From Phanerochaete sordida (lineage: Eukaryota; Basidiomycota; Agaricomycetes; Polyporales; Phanerochaetaceae): a stretch of DNA of 64,000 bases. The position numbers and the translations under genes were made by a program. Below, piece after piece: positions 1 through 11,510 of this stretch (position 1 is its first letter; each line of letters opens with the position of its first letter). The stretch is taken from NCBI GenBank assembly GCA_019973155.2, contig BPQB01000058.1:142862-206861 (forward strand), read 5' to 3'. The notes under the pieces were generated by a model. The model made no database searches and was not told the origin of the DNA. It saw nothing but the letters and a program-made list of their open reading frames with translations.

Positions 1-870
1 CCAACATGCCGCGATATCGCGCAGAAAGCTAGGTCTGGGCGACTGAAGTGAGCGGATGCGCCCTGGCACATTGAGAAACTGACGGTTGACCACTTTTGTA
101 GGCGAATATTCGGAACAGGCGGTCTATTAATAACGTTTTGCTCCACCTGTGCTGCAATAAGGGTGGGCGCAGCTCCTTGTACCTCCATACCAGGGGCAAT
201 TCAAAGCGTTTTGTTCAAGCAAGCCGGAGTCGGTACGCACCATGTCTCGAGGCGCGTCTAGGCTTCCATCGAGGCACCTCCATGACGAGCCGCGTTCTGT
301 TGTACCGTGGACTCAATGACGGCATATACCGCTTTTCGGCGTGCCTGGTCGTCGTTTCCCGGCGCTCCAACGATGCACGGCTCATCGGACCGCCTCGCGC
401 AGTCAGAATTGTGAATTTGTGCCGACTTCGTCACTACTCCTTCCAGTGCTACTAACATAGCCATGTTGTGGGTTCAAAGTTTTGCTGAAATCTACTTTGT
501 GCGAGCCTCAGCGATCTCATTCCGCATTCTTTACAATCCAGCGTCATGGAACCCTCATCTGCCACCGCAAGTGACTGAACGTTATCCTAGACATGCCGCT
601 GTCACCCACTCTGCCGGCGGATGTAACTCGTTCTCTTGCCATACAACCTCAGCGTAGCTCAACAGTACGCACAAGTGCAAAGCAGCATGCACATGGTGCG
701 TTGACAGAACATTACAAATGCGCGCCACCATGCGACCACCGACACTCGCTCATTGGTCCAACTATCATCTAGGGGCTCAACGTGGGCCTTCAAGAGCGGC
801 AAAATCGGAAGTACGCTGTCTGGGACGGAATTCGGCACACAGAAGAGCTCTTGCTGGAGCCGCCAAGACG
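1..870. other. Intergenic, no gene recognised
   Basis: Only short open frames without recognisable motifs, several of them starting at TTG. The last part is the promoter region of the G1 peptidase gene that follows. Confidence 0.5.
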
Positions 871-878
871 TATAAATA
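871..878 (+). promoter_or_regulatory. TATA box of G1 peptidase gene 1
   Basis: TATAAATA lies 82 bp before the ATG at 953. The second G1 gene has CATAAATA 73 bp before its ATG, so the core promoter is conserved between the two copies. Confidence 0.7.
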
Positions 879-952
879 ACGACTGAGCTGTGCTTAGACG
901 TCCTCAGGGCCTCCACCTTCTCTCGTCTTTCAGATATTACCACCGCAGAGCT

Positions 953-1890
953 ATGCGCTCCTCAATTCTTCTAGTCGGCGCACTGCTCGCTGCGACTGCC
1001 TTCGCATTCCCCTCTTCGAAGCAGCGCTTTGCTTCCCGCATGGCGCGTCGCGCCAATAGCACATCCCACCTTACCCCTGCTAAATTCGACGCTACCACCG
1101 CGCGTCGCGCCATGTACTCGTCGCACCCGAAGATCACCAACGAAACCCACGTCCAATACAGCTCCAACTGGGCTGGTGCTGTTATCAACTCATACGCGGT
1201 AGGCCCCCTGCCCGGGCAGTATATTGGGTTCTTTCGCTAATACGGATACCGCAGGGCGCCTGGTCCTCTGTCCAAGGAACGTTTAACGTCCCAGTGCCCG
1301 GCCCCGCGCCTGGCCAGAGCGTAGGCGCTGCGTCCGCCTGGGTCGGCATCGATGGCGATACCTGTGGAAGTGCTATATTGCAAACTGGCGTCGACTTCAT
1401 CTACGAGAACGGCGGTGTCTCCTACGACGGTGCGTGACTTTCAACGCTCTACCGGACAAGCGATCTGACCGATGTGCACGTACAATTTCCAGCCTGGTTC
1501 GAATGGTACCCCGACTACGCCTACGACTTCAGCGGCATCACGATCAGCCCCGGCGACAGCATCACCGCCATCGTGGAGGCGGCGAGCACGACCCTCGGCT
1601 ACGCATACCTGATCAACAACAGCAACGGGCAGGAGGTCGGCGTCGAAATTTCGAGCCCGTACGCGCTCTGCGAGCAGGACGCGGAGTGGATCGTCGAGGA
1701 CTTCGAGGAGAACGGCGGGCTCGTGCCCTTCGCGAACTTCGGCACCGTCACCTTCACCAACGCCGGCGCGTACGCCAACGCCGGCGGAGGCCTCGGCCCC
1801 AACGCCGGGATCATATTTGACATCCAGCAGGGATCCGTGCTTACGAGTGTTTCTGTTGGTGGTGGCAGTGTCACCGTCAGCTACGTCTAG
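953..1890 (+). CDS. Secreted glutamic (G1, eqolisin) acid peptidase, intact copy
   Basis: Predicted secreted acid endopeptidase of MEROPS family G1 (scytalidoglutamic peptidase type), which uses a Gln/Glu pair at low pH. Three exons fit: 953-1198, 1255-1429 and 1493-1890, giving 272 aa. Residues 1 to about 20 form a hydrophobic signal peptide (MRSSILLVGALLAATAFA), followed by an Arg-rich propeptide. The mature part starts near SSNWAGAV. AWVGIDGDTC..AILQTG carries the expected catalytic Gln, WFEWYPDYAYDFSGI is the family signature, and AEWIVEDFEENGGLVPFANF carries the expected catalytic Glu. The frame is open to a normal stop at SVTVSYV. The nearest gene, on the opposite strand, begins the DUF6533 array. 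Assignment rests on family motifs; exon limits are inferred from frame and GT-AG signals. Confidence 0.92.
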
Positions 1891-2287
1891 AACGTCAGTG
1901 CGGATGAAATCATGGGAGTAGTGTAGGAGCGGTAAGAGCGACCTTCCTTGGTAGTAAATTGGATCCGAATGCATCTCGCCTCGGATGCCGAGCTTATGGA
2001 AATGCTGATAAATATACGTGCTAAAGTAGTTGGGATATCTCGTCCATGGTCGTCCATCGTCTTCTGTTTGCAGCCCGCTGGCTCAGCTCCCTCGCTAAGC
2101 ATTCTTAGACACCGCAAGGTCTCACGCATTGCTAGAATACGAGGGCAGGATTTATATAACACGTCAGCGGTACGCCAAGATTCGATGAACAAGTACAGAG
2201 AGCACAGCTCGCGCAATGCTTACTTCTCCATGCAACATGGGAAATACTCAGCGTGCGCCGACGTAAACGTGTACCCTGTGCTTGTAG
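1891..2287. other. Convergent intergenic spacer
   Basis: About 400 bp between the ends of the + strand G1 gene and the - strand DUF6533 gene. It should hold both 3' ends. No other feature was recognised. Confidence 0.5.
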
Positions 2288-3928
2288 CTAGATCATGGTG
2301 CTTGCCTCCTGACCCGATGAGCCAGTTTCGTCATTGACGGTATGTTGCTCTAGCTCTGCCGCACTTCCATGGTCCAGGGGCTCTCCGAGGTTTCCGAGAA
2401 ACGTCGATGGTGGCCTGAAGTTAATCGATGAGCCGGTGCCCGATTGGCCCGCGGCAGCTTCATGTTCCTCGGAGTCAGGCCGCCGCAGGTTCATGATGAA
2501 GCGCTGCACGAGCACAGGGGGCTAGAGAGGGGATACACAGTCAGAGCACAGCACACGAGTCACCAGCGTAAACGTTACCATGAATTCGAGGATCTCGTTG
2601 ATATAGCCTCCCTGCGCGCATGTGGTGAACCACGGAGAAATACCAGAGATTGGTGCGCCGACATACCTCGAGACTTGTGGTCTTGGGTGTCGCGGCTTGG
2701 AACGCGTTGATAGCTAAAAGGGCTCTGCGCAAATCAAAACAAGGACCGAGCCATAGCCCAAATAGACTAACATAAAATATAGCGTGCCTGCGGGTATGTC
2801 AGCGCGCTCAGAATACTTTACGATCCGTAATTATGACCGCAAACGCACCGTCTCGGAGAAGGATCGTGGCGACGGATGAGTGGAGTTTCAGACGGCGCAT
2901 GTGCCGGAACTGCTGGAAGGACTGTGCCCATGTCGTGACGAGGACGAGGGCATCGAGGGCAATGGCGCTGGCTCTCGTACCCACGATCACTGTATCGCGT
3001 GTCTGTATGAGCTAGTTATGGGGATTGCTCGGAGGACGCACACCTGCAGCAGTTATGAGAGCTGCGCGGGCGAATCAGCGTCGAAATAAACTTACTTTGT
3101 GGCTAGTGCCGGTGAGACCGTGGTCGTCTGCACACACGACGTTGTCTGCGGCACATGTGTGATTGTAGTTTTTGATACGTTCAGCTGTGCGCAGGCCGTC
3201 ATGAGCGGATGGATATTATGAGTTGGCTGACGTACAATATTTGTTGCGATCGGGACAAGGCCGAGGATACAAATAGCAGCTGGGATGAGATATCTCATGC
3301 GTACGACCAGAAGCAGCGCGTATACGCGCAGAGCCGAGAACACTTGGCATCCAGTCAAGTTCTCGTAGTATAGTAACAAACGAGGAACTCACAGGTAATG
3401 ATAATTAGATTGACGAGAATTAGGATAGTGCTTGTGACGAGCACGGTTTCGCAGCTTTTATATGTGCGGTGTCGACGTGAGACATCACACAAATCGCTAG
3501 TCGCTGGAGAACGTCTACGGAGTTGCCCGCATGTGAGCGTTGTACTCTGGCAGATAGATTATACTTACACCTCGCTTGCGTGGGCAAGGGAATAAATGCA
3601 AGGATGGGCTCGACAACCATGAGCCATCTGGTGATCACCAGGAGAAGCGATACTGCGTTGAGCTTGCGATTCCAAACTATGGACACCTCTTGGTCGAATG
3701 TGATAATATACTCGTAGGCCGCGACCGCTAGTAAAGTGGCAAACTATCAGTGGACGACCTGCGTCGTTGAACATGCAGAAAAGTACCCAGTTGAGCAAAG
3801 GCCACATCCGTGGTGGTGATACTGGCCAGCGAGGTTGATGAGAACGTCAAACATGCGTACATGCCCAAAGGAACAAGAACGTACAGGATATCGACCTGTT
3901 CGGCGAGGTCCGGGGCGCCGCCAGACAT
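2288..3928 (-). CDS. DUF6533 seven-helix membrane protein, copy A
   Basis: Integral membrane protein of the basidiomycete DUF6533 family; the function of the family is unknown. The ATG at 3928 opens MSGGAPDLAEQVDIL. The core exon (about 3725-3570) reads AAYEYIITFDQEVSIVW followed by the helix SLLLVITRWLMVVEPI. Further exons give VFSALRVYALLLVVRMRYLIP (about 3340-3220) and TRASAIALDALVLVTTW ending in TILLRDG (about 2990-2825). The cytoplasmic-like tail has VQRFIMNLRR and FLGNLGEPLDHG. The 16 nt microexon is 2772-2787 and the putative 2 nt exon is GT at 3042-3043. One of only two array members on the minus strand. A TATA box lies 50 bp upstream. No frame break was seen, but the splicing is inferred. 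Confidence 0.82.
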
Positions 3929-3977
3929 TTTACAGTGTAAAGACCGGTCTACAAGGCGGACGGCTTCGGATTGAGGC

Positions 3978-3985
3978 TATATATA
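3978..3985 (-). promoter_or_regulatory. TATA box of DUF6533 copy A
   Basis: TATATATA 50 bp before the start codon at 3928, read on the minus strand. Confidence 0.6.
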
Positions 3986-3989
3986 CGAG

Positions 3990-6130
3990 TGAGGGAGAAA
4001 CGCACGCGACAGAGCCGTTGTCGAGCTGTGCGCGCGCAGCAAAGATGTGCGCGACTCTGGAGGCTACCTGGCGCCGCCCATCTGTGTCAAGCCGAAGCTG
4101 CAGACAGACCCGGTCGGAGCTCCGCGCTGATGGACAGCTCTATTTTTGCTGAGTTTGACCTCGGGTGCTCTGCGCCTGTGCGCTGCTCGCAGAAGCGTCA
4201 GTTCGTCGTCGTCTCCCTGCACGGCGCCGAATCGGCAGATGCATGAACGGATATCGAAGAGCGTGGAGTAGATATTGCCTTGGAAAATATCCCTTCTATG
4301 TAGTAGCAGTGCAGCGCTCATATCAGGATGGGGCCGCTGGACTTACAAGGTTGGCGGACGACGATCCCACGCAGAATATCCTAGGAAGTATGCAGTCCCA
4401 GGACGGCGCAGCGGTATTCAGCCTTTGGAGCCACACGCTGTGCTGGCAGCGCTTGGCCACGAGAAGCTCCACACTGTCTGCGCCCTATGTCGACCCTCAT
4501 CATGGAAGCATCCTGGGGTGCGACGCAAGGAATAGAACGCTGCACACCGGCACATTTGGTATTCACCGGACCATGAGAATCGGACGGTCCAACTTCCGTT
4601 GTGAGTACGGAGCGCAGCCTGCGTGCGAAGACTTGCGGGTGAGAAGAAGATGGAGCGGAGCGGCATGAAACTTACTGACACTGCAGCTGTCTGGAAAGGC
4701 TGCGGCATCAGGCCCTCTGATGGGTATACAATCTTCTGTGGGAGTCTAATTACGGGCACAGCATGATTGACAGCACGTACCACTTCAACGTAGTCGCCAG
4801 ATCTGTAACAGGAGCACGGCCTTTGCGGTGATGCTGCGAGTTCAAGGCGGGGGTTTGGCAGTACTCGCTCCTCGTCTTTGCCGTGCCGTTGTTGGTATGG
4901 CAGCTGCTGCCACGAGAGCCGGACCGCTGCGCTCGTAGCAGCAACCCAACGATGTTAGCCGTTGCCCTTCAGTTCTACTTTGGTTCTGCTGCCAAGGCTC
5001 GTCGCTAGTTTCAAAGGGGGAGCACGAGTTACAGCGCCTGAAGGCCTGACCGAGATCAGCGACCGCGCGTAATGATAACGAGGGACAAGTCCAGATGCAT
5101 GAAATGAGGGGTATCTGCAGGACTATGGATGCCATGTCGGTAGGTCGTCACCCGCTGTCGAGCTTCGTCCCGACGACGTCAGTGATTGCCGGTCTCCTCG
5201 TGGCGCTCGGAGAGAGCCGGACGCCTCACGTGCTCGGCATTTAATATTTATTCCTGCTTCCGGCGGCAACGTCTTCTTCGCCGCGGCCGTGTTGAATTTT
5301 GAGACATCTTCTGCGCGACCATTTCCGACGCAGCGCTCCGTCTATGCTCGCGCTACTTGGACCTGGTCTCTCGTGGTCTTCCGCTCATGTCTGGGCGAAT
5401 CCAAGTTCGTCTAAAAACCCGACCTAAATGTTGATATCGTCGTCTTCCATCGGGGAGGAATGAGTCAGGTTCACAACTGGGTACGTGCCAACCATCCTTG
5501 GGCCCATATCGTACGTCCTGATTTTGGAACACGGCTGAAGGTGTCTCTCAGCGCGATTGTCCAGGGAGGCCAGTCATGTGGACCCACTCAATGATCCGCG
5601 CGCTCAAGGCGCCGTTTGGGTGATCCATCCTTCATGATTTTCGGCAAGCAGATCACGCTGCAGAAACGTCCGCGGGATTTGCAGTGCGGTAGGACGAGCT
5701 ATGATCTGATAGGTACCCGCGGCTTAGCTTTACGTTAACAAGATCGACATCAAGCAGATGATGCAGATCACCACATGCCTTGGGGTGTACTTGGTTGGAT
5801 ATTAGTTGGATATCGTCCAGCTCCACGCAAAACGCCGTTAAACCGACGTTATACCGCGTTTTGCAGTATTCCCCCAGCTATACAGGTCCTATCTGGGCCA
5901 CCTGCTCTAACACGACCCCTACACTAATCCCCGCCCGACCCGCCAAGCAGCCAAGCATTCGACCAACCGCCAGCTGACGTTCGCCGGGGCCGCACGCAAA
6001 CTGCCCCCATCTTGGCTGATCCCCGAGGCGTGCCTTATTGTCTCGGAGCGATCGCAGGACTGATGCCCCGCCATCAGAACAGTCGATGTGAGCATCGGGC
6101 GTGCTCTGAGCGCTGCCGAGGCTGGTTCGC
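3990..6130. other. 2.1 kb intergenic region, divergent between copies A and B
   Basis: No coding region with recognisable motifs. It includes the conserved upstream block at 5196-5240, described separately. Open frames at 4165-4668 and 4842-5135 lack family motifs and consistent splice structure, so they are not called as genes. Confidence 0.5.
5196..5240 (+). promoter_or_regulatory. Conserved upstream block with CACGTG, before copy B
   Basis: TGGCGCTCGG at 5201 is followed by GAGCCGGA and CACGTG at 5227-5232. The same arrangement occurs at 14801 and 18988. Each copy lies 980-1050 bp before the ATG of a DUF6533 gene (B, E and F). CACGTG is the binding core of bHLH factors in general; a regulatory role here is inference. 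It could also just be a remnant of segmental duplication. Confidence 0.4.
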
Positions 6131-6135
6131 CGCTC

Positions 6136-6141
6136 TATATA
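6136..6141 (+). promoter_or_regulatory. TATA box of DUF6533 copy B
   Basis: TATATA (in CTATATAG) 44 bp before the ATG at 6180. Confidence 0.6.
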
Positions 6142-6179
6142 GTGACCTTGCCCTATCCCAGGGATCGACTACGCAACCC

Positions 6180-8016
6180 ATGTCGGACTCGAGTGATGAG
6201 CTGGTGCAGATCTTACGGACGGTGTGCGTACCGTCTTTCCTTGCATTCCCGTCGCGCTAACCCACCTCGCTATGTCCCCAGACAGCTTGAGGGGTACATC
6301 GGCTGGTCGCTCGTGTGTGCGTCCTCTCTCTGTTCGCGCTCTCTCAGCCGACTGACAGCGCTTGCAGGCCTGCTGATCTACGAGATCGTCATCACGATTG
6401 ACCGCGAGATATCCACCGTCTGGCGGCGCAAGTTCAGCGCGACGTCGCTGCTCCTGCTGAGCACGCGCTGGCTCATGCTCGTGAATCCCGTGTTCGGGGC
6501 ATGGGAAGGACCTGTAGTGTGTACGTCGACTCGCTACCCTCTGCCTTTGGGTACCCGCGCTGACTCGGACCTTTCTTCGTCAGATGTCGCACTGGCCTCC
6601 GAGTCGGCCCTTCGCTGACGCAATGCCGACTTCGTAGATGCAGGCCGCTCTATCTTCTCCGCGGCGTCGCGAACCTGATCGTCACGGCCCTCATCGCGCG
6701 TGAGTCCTCTCCACGCCTGCACATTCCTTCTCTCATCTCGCGCGCAGTGTTCCCAACGCTACGCGTGTACGCATTCTGGAAGGATTCGAAAATCCGGTAC
6801 CTCTTCCCGACCCTCATATGTGTCCTCGGGCTGGTACCGGTCGCTACAAACAGCGTACGCTGTCCCCAATTATAAAACTCAAATTTGATACTGATATTTT
6901 GTAGTTCGTTCTGGCGCGCACCGCGGTCGTGTACGAAGAGACGCCGTACTTCTCCGGCTGCGCATACATGACCGACATCTCGCCCGGCCTGACCACGACG
7001 TGCGTGCGCTTCAAGTTTCCTCGGCCTGGCGAGTTGATGACGCGCTGACACAGTTCTATCTAGGTGTACGTCCTCCGAGATACAGCGGCAGCCATCAGCG
7101 TGCTGACACTTCAACCGACAGTGCTCTACGCTACGCGCTGCAGTGCCATCGCGTCCGACCTCCTCGCAATCGTGCTCACCTGGGTGCGCTCGTATCGGCT
7201 GTTTATCGGCATGCGCAGCGTCCAGAACGGCACGAGTGTCACCGGCGTGCTGCTCCGCGACGGTACGCACTCCCTGCGTTTCAAAGCGGACTTGGCGTCG
7301 CTCACATTAGGCTCGTGTATGACAGGGACTGTGTACTTTGGGTGAGTCGGCTCTCGGCTCTGAACCCACGCGGGACATAGGCTGATACGCTGCATCGTAG
7401 CGCCCTTCTCGTCATCAATATCCTGCAGCTTCTGTCATATTCGACCGCGCTCTCGTCTACACAGGTCCGTCGCCTGAACCACCTCCTACCACCTCTCTGA
7501 CCCTCACGCAGATCAGCTACGCCTCGTCCTTCCTCATTGCCCTCGTACGTCCCGCCCTCCCACTGCTTCTCCTCATCCACTCACCGCTCCCCCATCTAGC
7601 CCCCGCTCCTCATGCAGCGCTTCATGATGAACCTGCGCACGCTCAGCGGCGCGCCGGGCGACACGCGCAGCACGTCCGACGCGCGCCACTTCTCGCGCTT
7701 CTCCGTCAGCTTCCGCGTCCCCGTCGAGTCGGACTTCCTGGGTAATATTGGGGAGCCGCTCGCACCCGAGGGCGAGACGGGGAGTCTGGGATGGGATGGT
7801 GAGGAGGGACTGGGGGATGGGTTTCAGGATGTATTGGAGGAGGGGTTGGAGCAGAAGATGGGTGGACGAGTGGGAGAGGAGGCGGTGGGGCGGGACGTCG
7901 AGAAGCTGGGATATGCGCGGTCTGGCGTGGACGACCCCGATGCGGGAGCTTTCTCGTTTGCTCTGCCGGACGCGAACTCCCAAGAAGACTTCTCGCGGGG
8001 AGCGAAGGCGTTATGA
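6180..8016 (+). CDS. DUF6533 seven-helix membrane protein, copy B
   Basis: Multi-exon DUF6533 family membrane protein. It opens MSDSSDELVQIL. The core exon (about 6369-6520) encodes LLIYEIVITIDREISTVW and the helix LLLLSTRWLMLVNPV. Later exons give LFPTLRVYAFWKDSKIRYLFP, ATRCSAIASDLLAIVLTW and GVLLRDG. The tail exon (from about 7600) has MQRFMMNLRTL and FLGNIGEPL, followed by an unusually long acidic, Gly/Glu-rich extension of about 80 residues that the other copies lack. The putative 2 nt exon is GT at 7064-7065, flanked by introns of about 64 and 56 nt, each with a CTGAC-like branch motif. The 16 nt microexon is 7326-7341. The frame is continuous when spliced this way. Function unknown. Confidence 0.86.
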
Positions 8017-8905
8017 CGCCGTCTTTCATGGCGTGCATCCCTTCTGGGCGGTGAGACAGACATTCTCACTTCGCATTCACGGCAGCTTACATAATCACCA
8101 GGGCTAGACCATCCAGACCGTCCGAGACAGTCTATATTTCTCGTTGGATCAACACTTCTGCTCGCTCGCGAGCCTGTATCAATTTAAATTAACATCACCT
8201 TCGCCCTGTGAGGATGGCCCGACGGAAGATCGCGGCTGATGCACCCACGGACTCGACACTACACATCTTAGCGAAAATCTCCTATCAGCCATCCTTCATC
8301 TGTCCATATACACGCAAAAGCGATGCTTGTTATGCCTGTTACCAGCGTCCGGGCCAGACGAAGGCGAGACTGCGCGATGGCGTCATCAGGTGCGCATCCT
8401 CCCTGCACCGGTTCTGAAACGCTCACCGTATCGCAAGCTCCAAGCCAAGCCCAATCGGCATCAGTGATAAAGGTGGGCGCAGGTCCCTGGCGCGCGACGG
8501 GGATGCAGAGCCGTGCTGCAATGTTTGTCTGGTGAGTTCTCGTCTGGAGTCCGTTCCCGCCACGGACATCGGCTTACTGCAGATGTCTTGTGAGCTCTGG
8601 CGCGAAGCAAAACTAGCCCAGCTGCTCTTCGCTGTTCTGTCCAGAAGCAGCCCAGTGCGGCTGTCGAAAGTCCATGATCGCTTCTTCCTTGCATAGCTTC
8701 TGCACACAGCTTGTGTCCTTCGCCTTCGAAGGAGGTCCTTCGACCAGGATCATCTTCGCAGCATCTCATCGATGATGTAACCAGGTCCGACAACCGCCCG
8801 CCGAGACGAGCCTAGCGCGCGGCGAATTGATGAGGGCGCGCGACACATGCCTCCCCTGACGAATTGGGGACCTTCCGCGTGTTCCAGTCCAAGCGGAAAA
8901 TCGGT
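8017..8905. other. Intergenic region between copies B and C
   Basis: About 0.9 kb. Short frames on both strands have no recognisable motif. Nothing else was supported. Confidence 0.5.
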
Positions 8906-8909
8906 TGCG

Positions 8910-8915
8910 TATATA
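8910..8915 (+). promoter_or_regulatory. TATA box of DUF6533 copy C
   Basis: TATATA 64 bp before the ATG at 8974. Confidence 0.6.
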
Positions 8916-8973
8916 CACCTGCATGCTCATGCCGCCTCTTTGTCCGGGTTTCCGACCGCGAGTTTGAGCACCG

Positions 8974-10761
8974 ATGGACCCCTCCGAGAGCCAGCTCGTG
9001 CAGGTGCTGCAGGCGATGTGAGCACGTCGTCGCCGCGGCTGCGCATGCGCTGACCCCGTCTCTAGCCGCACCGGCGGATACGTCGGCTACTCGCTCCTGT
9101 GTGCGTCCTCTCTGTCCAGCTGTGCTCGTGACGCGTCGGGCTGACACGCCGCCAGGCCTGGTAGCCTACGAGTACATCATCACCTTCGGCCAGGAGGTCG
9201 CCGTGGTGTGGCGGCGGAAGCTGTCCGTCGTCTCCGTGCTTCTGCTCGGCACACGCTGGCTCATGGTCGTCAACCCGCTCATTGGCAACTTCTCTGGCCC
9301 GACGATGTGTGAGCCTGCACGCCTCTCACCCGTTTTCCATGTCTTACCATCCGCATTGTGCAGACGTCCGGTTCTCGTCGCATGGGCTGCGCTGCTGACG
9401 ACGCGTGCAGATGTCGGCCGCTGTACACCCTCACAGTAATCCTGTGGGCGATTATCACGCTTATGATCTCATGTGAGCACCAGTGGGCTCCTTCCGCGCG
9501 CCTACGCTTACCGCCCGCATAGTATTCCCAGCACTGCGCATATATGCGCTCTGGAGGACATCCTGGGTACGCTACATCTTCCCGGCCCTTATTCTTCTGC
9601 TGGGGACGGTCGCAATTGGGACGAACATCGTAGGCTGCATTTACTCACGTCCAAGTGCCGCCATAAGACTGATATTCCCCGAGTTCGGCCTCACTCGCAG
9701 CGTCGTCTCCTACGACCCGGCACTAGACACCTGCGTCCAGAGCACCGTCTTCTCACCCAGCCTCGGCAAAACGTACGCCAACGCACCTCCCATAACGCTC
9801 CCACCCCTGACCCCATCCCCACAGACGTACGTCCCCGAGCGATGTCGGCAGCGCGCGCGCTGACGCCAGCGCCTAGTGCTGTACCTGACGCGGCTCACCA
9901 CGATCGGCGCGGATGTCCTCGTCCTCGTCCTCACCTGGATCCGTTCGTTCACGCTCTTCCGCGAGGCGCGGCGCATCTCGGGCGCGTCGTCGGTCACGGT
10001 GGTCCTCCTGCGAGACGGTGCGTGCCTATCCCACTGCGCGCGTTTTTGGAGCTGACGGGCCGGTGTACTAGGTACCATATACTTCGGGTTAGTTGGCCGG
10101 TGCTACCGTTGGGAACATTCTGGGCTGACGGCAGCGCAGCGCCGTCCTCATCATAAACATCCTGCAGCTCCTAACGTTCACCGCTGCAGCGGGCCTGTCC
10201 ACGGTACGTACACCACCACACTTGACATCTATCTGCCTCACCGACAATATGCGCACAGGCAACATACGCCGTGCCCTTCTTGGAATCACTCGTACGCCCA
10301 CACTCCTCCTCGCGTCATGTCACCAATGACCGACCGCTGACCTGTCCGTACAGCCGCCCCTCCTCATGCAGCGCTGCATGCTCAACCTGCGCACGCTGCA
10401 CAACGCAGGCGGCGACGCCTCCGAGGCGCCCCTCCCGTCGCGCCTCTCGCTCGCCTTCCGCGCGCCGACCCTTCTCGGGGATGCTGGCGGGGAGCTGGAC
10501 TACGGCTACGGGCTGTACAGCGATTTGCCGGGGTTGTCCCAGGATGAGTTGCACGACTTCGACATCTCCGACCCGGGTAGCAGTCTGTCGTCGGAGGGCA
10601 GCGCGTTAAAGTCGCGCGCGCTGCATGCAGAAGAGAGTACCGGCGGCACCGTCCCGCAGAGGTCTCCGCGCTCGTCGCTGCGCTTTGCTATCGAGAGTGG
10701 AGGTCTCGCTGTCAGCTCTGATTCCGCGCCGCATGACGTGGTGTGGGAGTGGGATCCATAG
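8974..10761 (+). CDS. DUF6533 seven-helix membrane protein, copy C
   Basis: DUF6533 family membrane protein, head-to-tail behind copy B. It opens MDPSESQLVQVLQAM, close to copies E and F. A 35 nt second exon encodes RTGGYVGYSLL. The core exon (about 9156-9308) reads LVAYEYIITFGQEVAVVW, then VLLLGTRWLMVVNPLIGNFSG. Later exons: VFPALRIYALWRTSWVRYIFP, LTRLTTIGADVLVLVLTWIRSF and VVLLRDG. The tail has MQRCMLNLRTL (Cys replaces the usual Phe) and a weaker LLGDAGGELDYG. The putative 2 nt exon is AC at 9825-9826, the 16 nt microexon is 10072-10087, and a 33 nt exon encodes ATYAVPFLESL. No frame break seen. Function unknown. Confidence 0.87.
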
Positions 10762-11440
10762 TCTCGGACGGTTCGCACCGTAAGTGCTCGAATCTCGGTT
10801 GCAGTTGGGCTGTAATTAGAACATGCTCGCGCACGACGTCTTGATGTCTTTCGTGGATATATAACGGGCGCGCATATCTGCACTTATCGTAGTAAGATCA
10901 TATGTTCAGTGCACCGCATAGCAGGAGGAACGGCATCAGTTATGCTTGCTCATACGGCGTGTACTCTCCCTTTTTCCGTACGTTCCGTGGCAACTTCGTC
11001 CAACGGTTAACCTGCCCCACTGTCTGATGCAAATGCATCTTCTGTATGGAATGGGTTCGTAAAGTAGATGTCAGGGTTGTGAATACATCGTGGCATCTTG
11101 ATATTATCCGCGGACTCTTGCAAAGGTGTGAGATACAGAGACACAAAGATAGCATTCTGAACACGAGTTGATGTTGGACCTTCCCATCTCTCATGTTCTG
11201 GTCAGTATATAGCTCACCGGTGGGCAAGTGATCTAAAATATACGACAGAGTTTAAGATGTGTCTGTAATACGGTTTGACGTATTCAATTCATACATCGCA
11301 ATGCTGGAGCCGTCTCGCCAGATACCCATGTCAGTCTGGACCTTCTATCTGAGACAGATGGGTCATCACCCAATGTTAACTTATGTACACAGCCTTGCTG
11401 AGCATGGGGCTCCCGGCTACGATTCCATATAGACCTGTCA
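10762..11440. other. Intergenic region between copies C and D
   Basis: About 0.7 kb, AT-richer than the genes. No gene or repeat was recognised. Confidence 0.5.
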
Positions 11441-11445
11441 GCGCA

Positions 11446-11450
11446 TATAA
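11446..11450 (+). promoter_or_regulatory. TATA box of DUF6533 copy D
   Basis: CATATAAG; TATAA lies 65 bp before the ATG at 11511. Confidence 0.55.
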
Positions 11451-11510
11451 GCAACGAAGTCTTCATGAGAAGCATCCAGAGCAACTCTACCCCGTACTCC
11501 GCAAGCCAAC

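Noticed and set aside
4165..4668. 167-codon frame between DUF6533 copies A and B
   Set aside because: No recognisable domain and no hydrophobic segments like the neighbouring family; composition is close to random.
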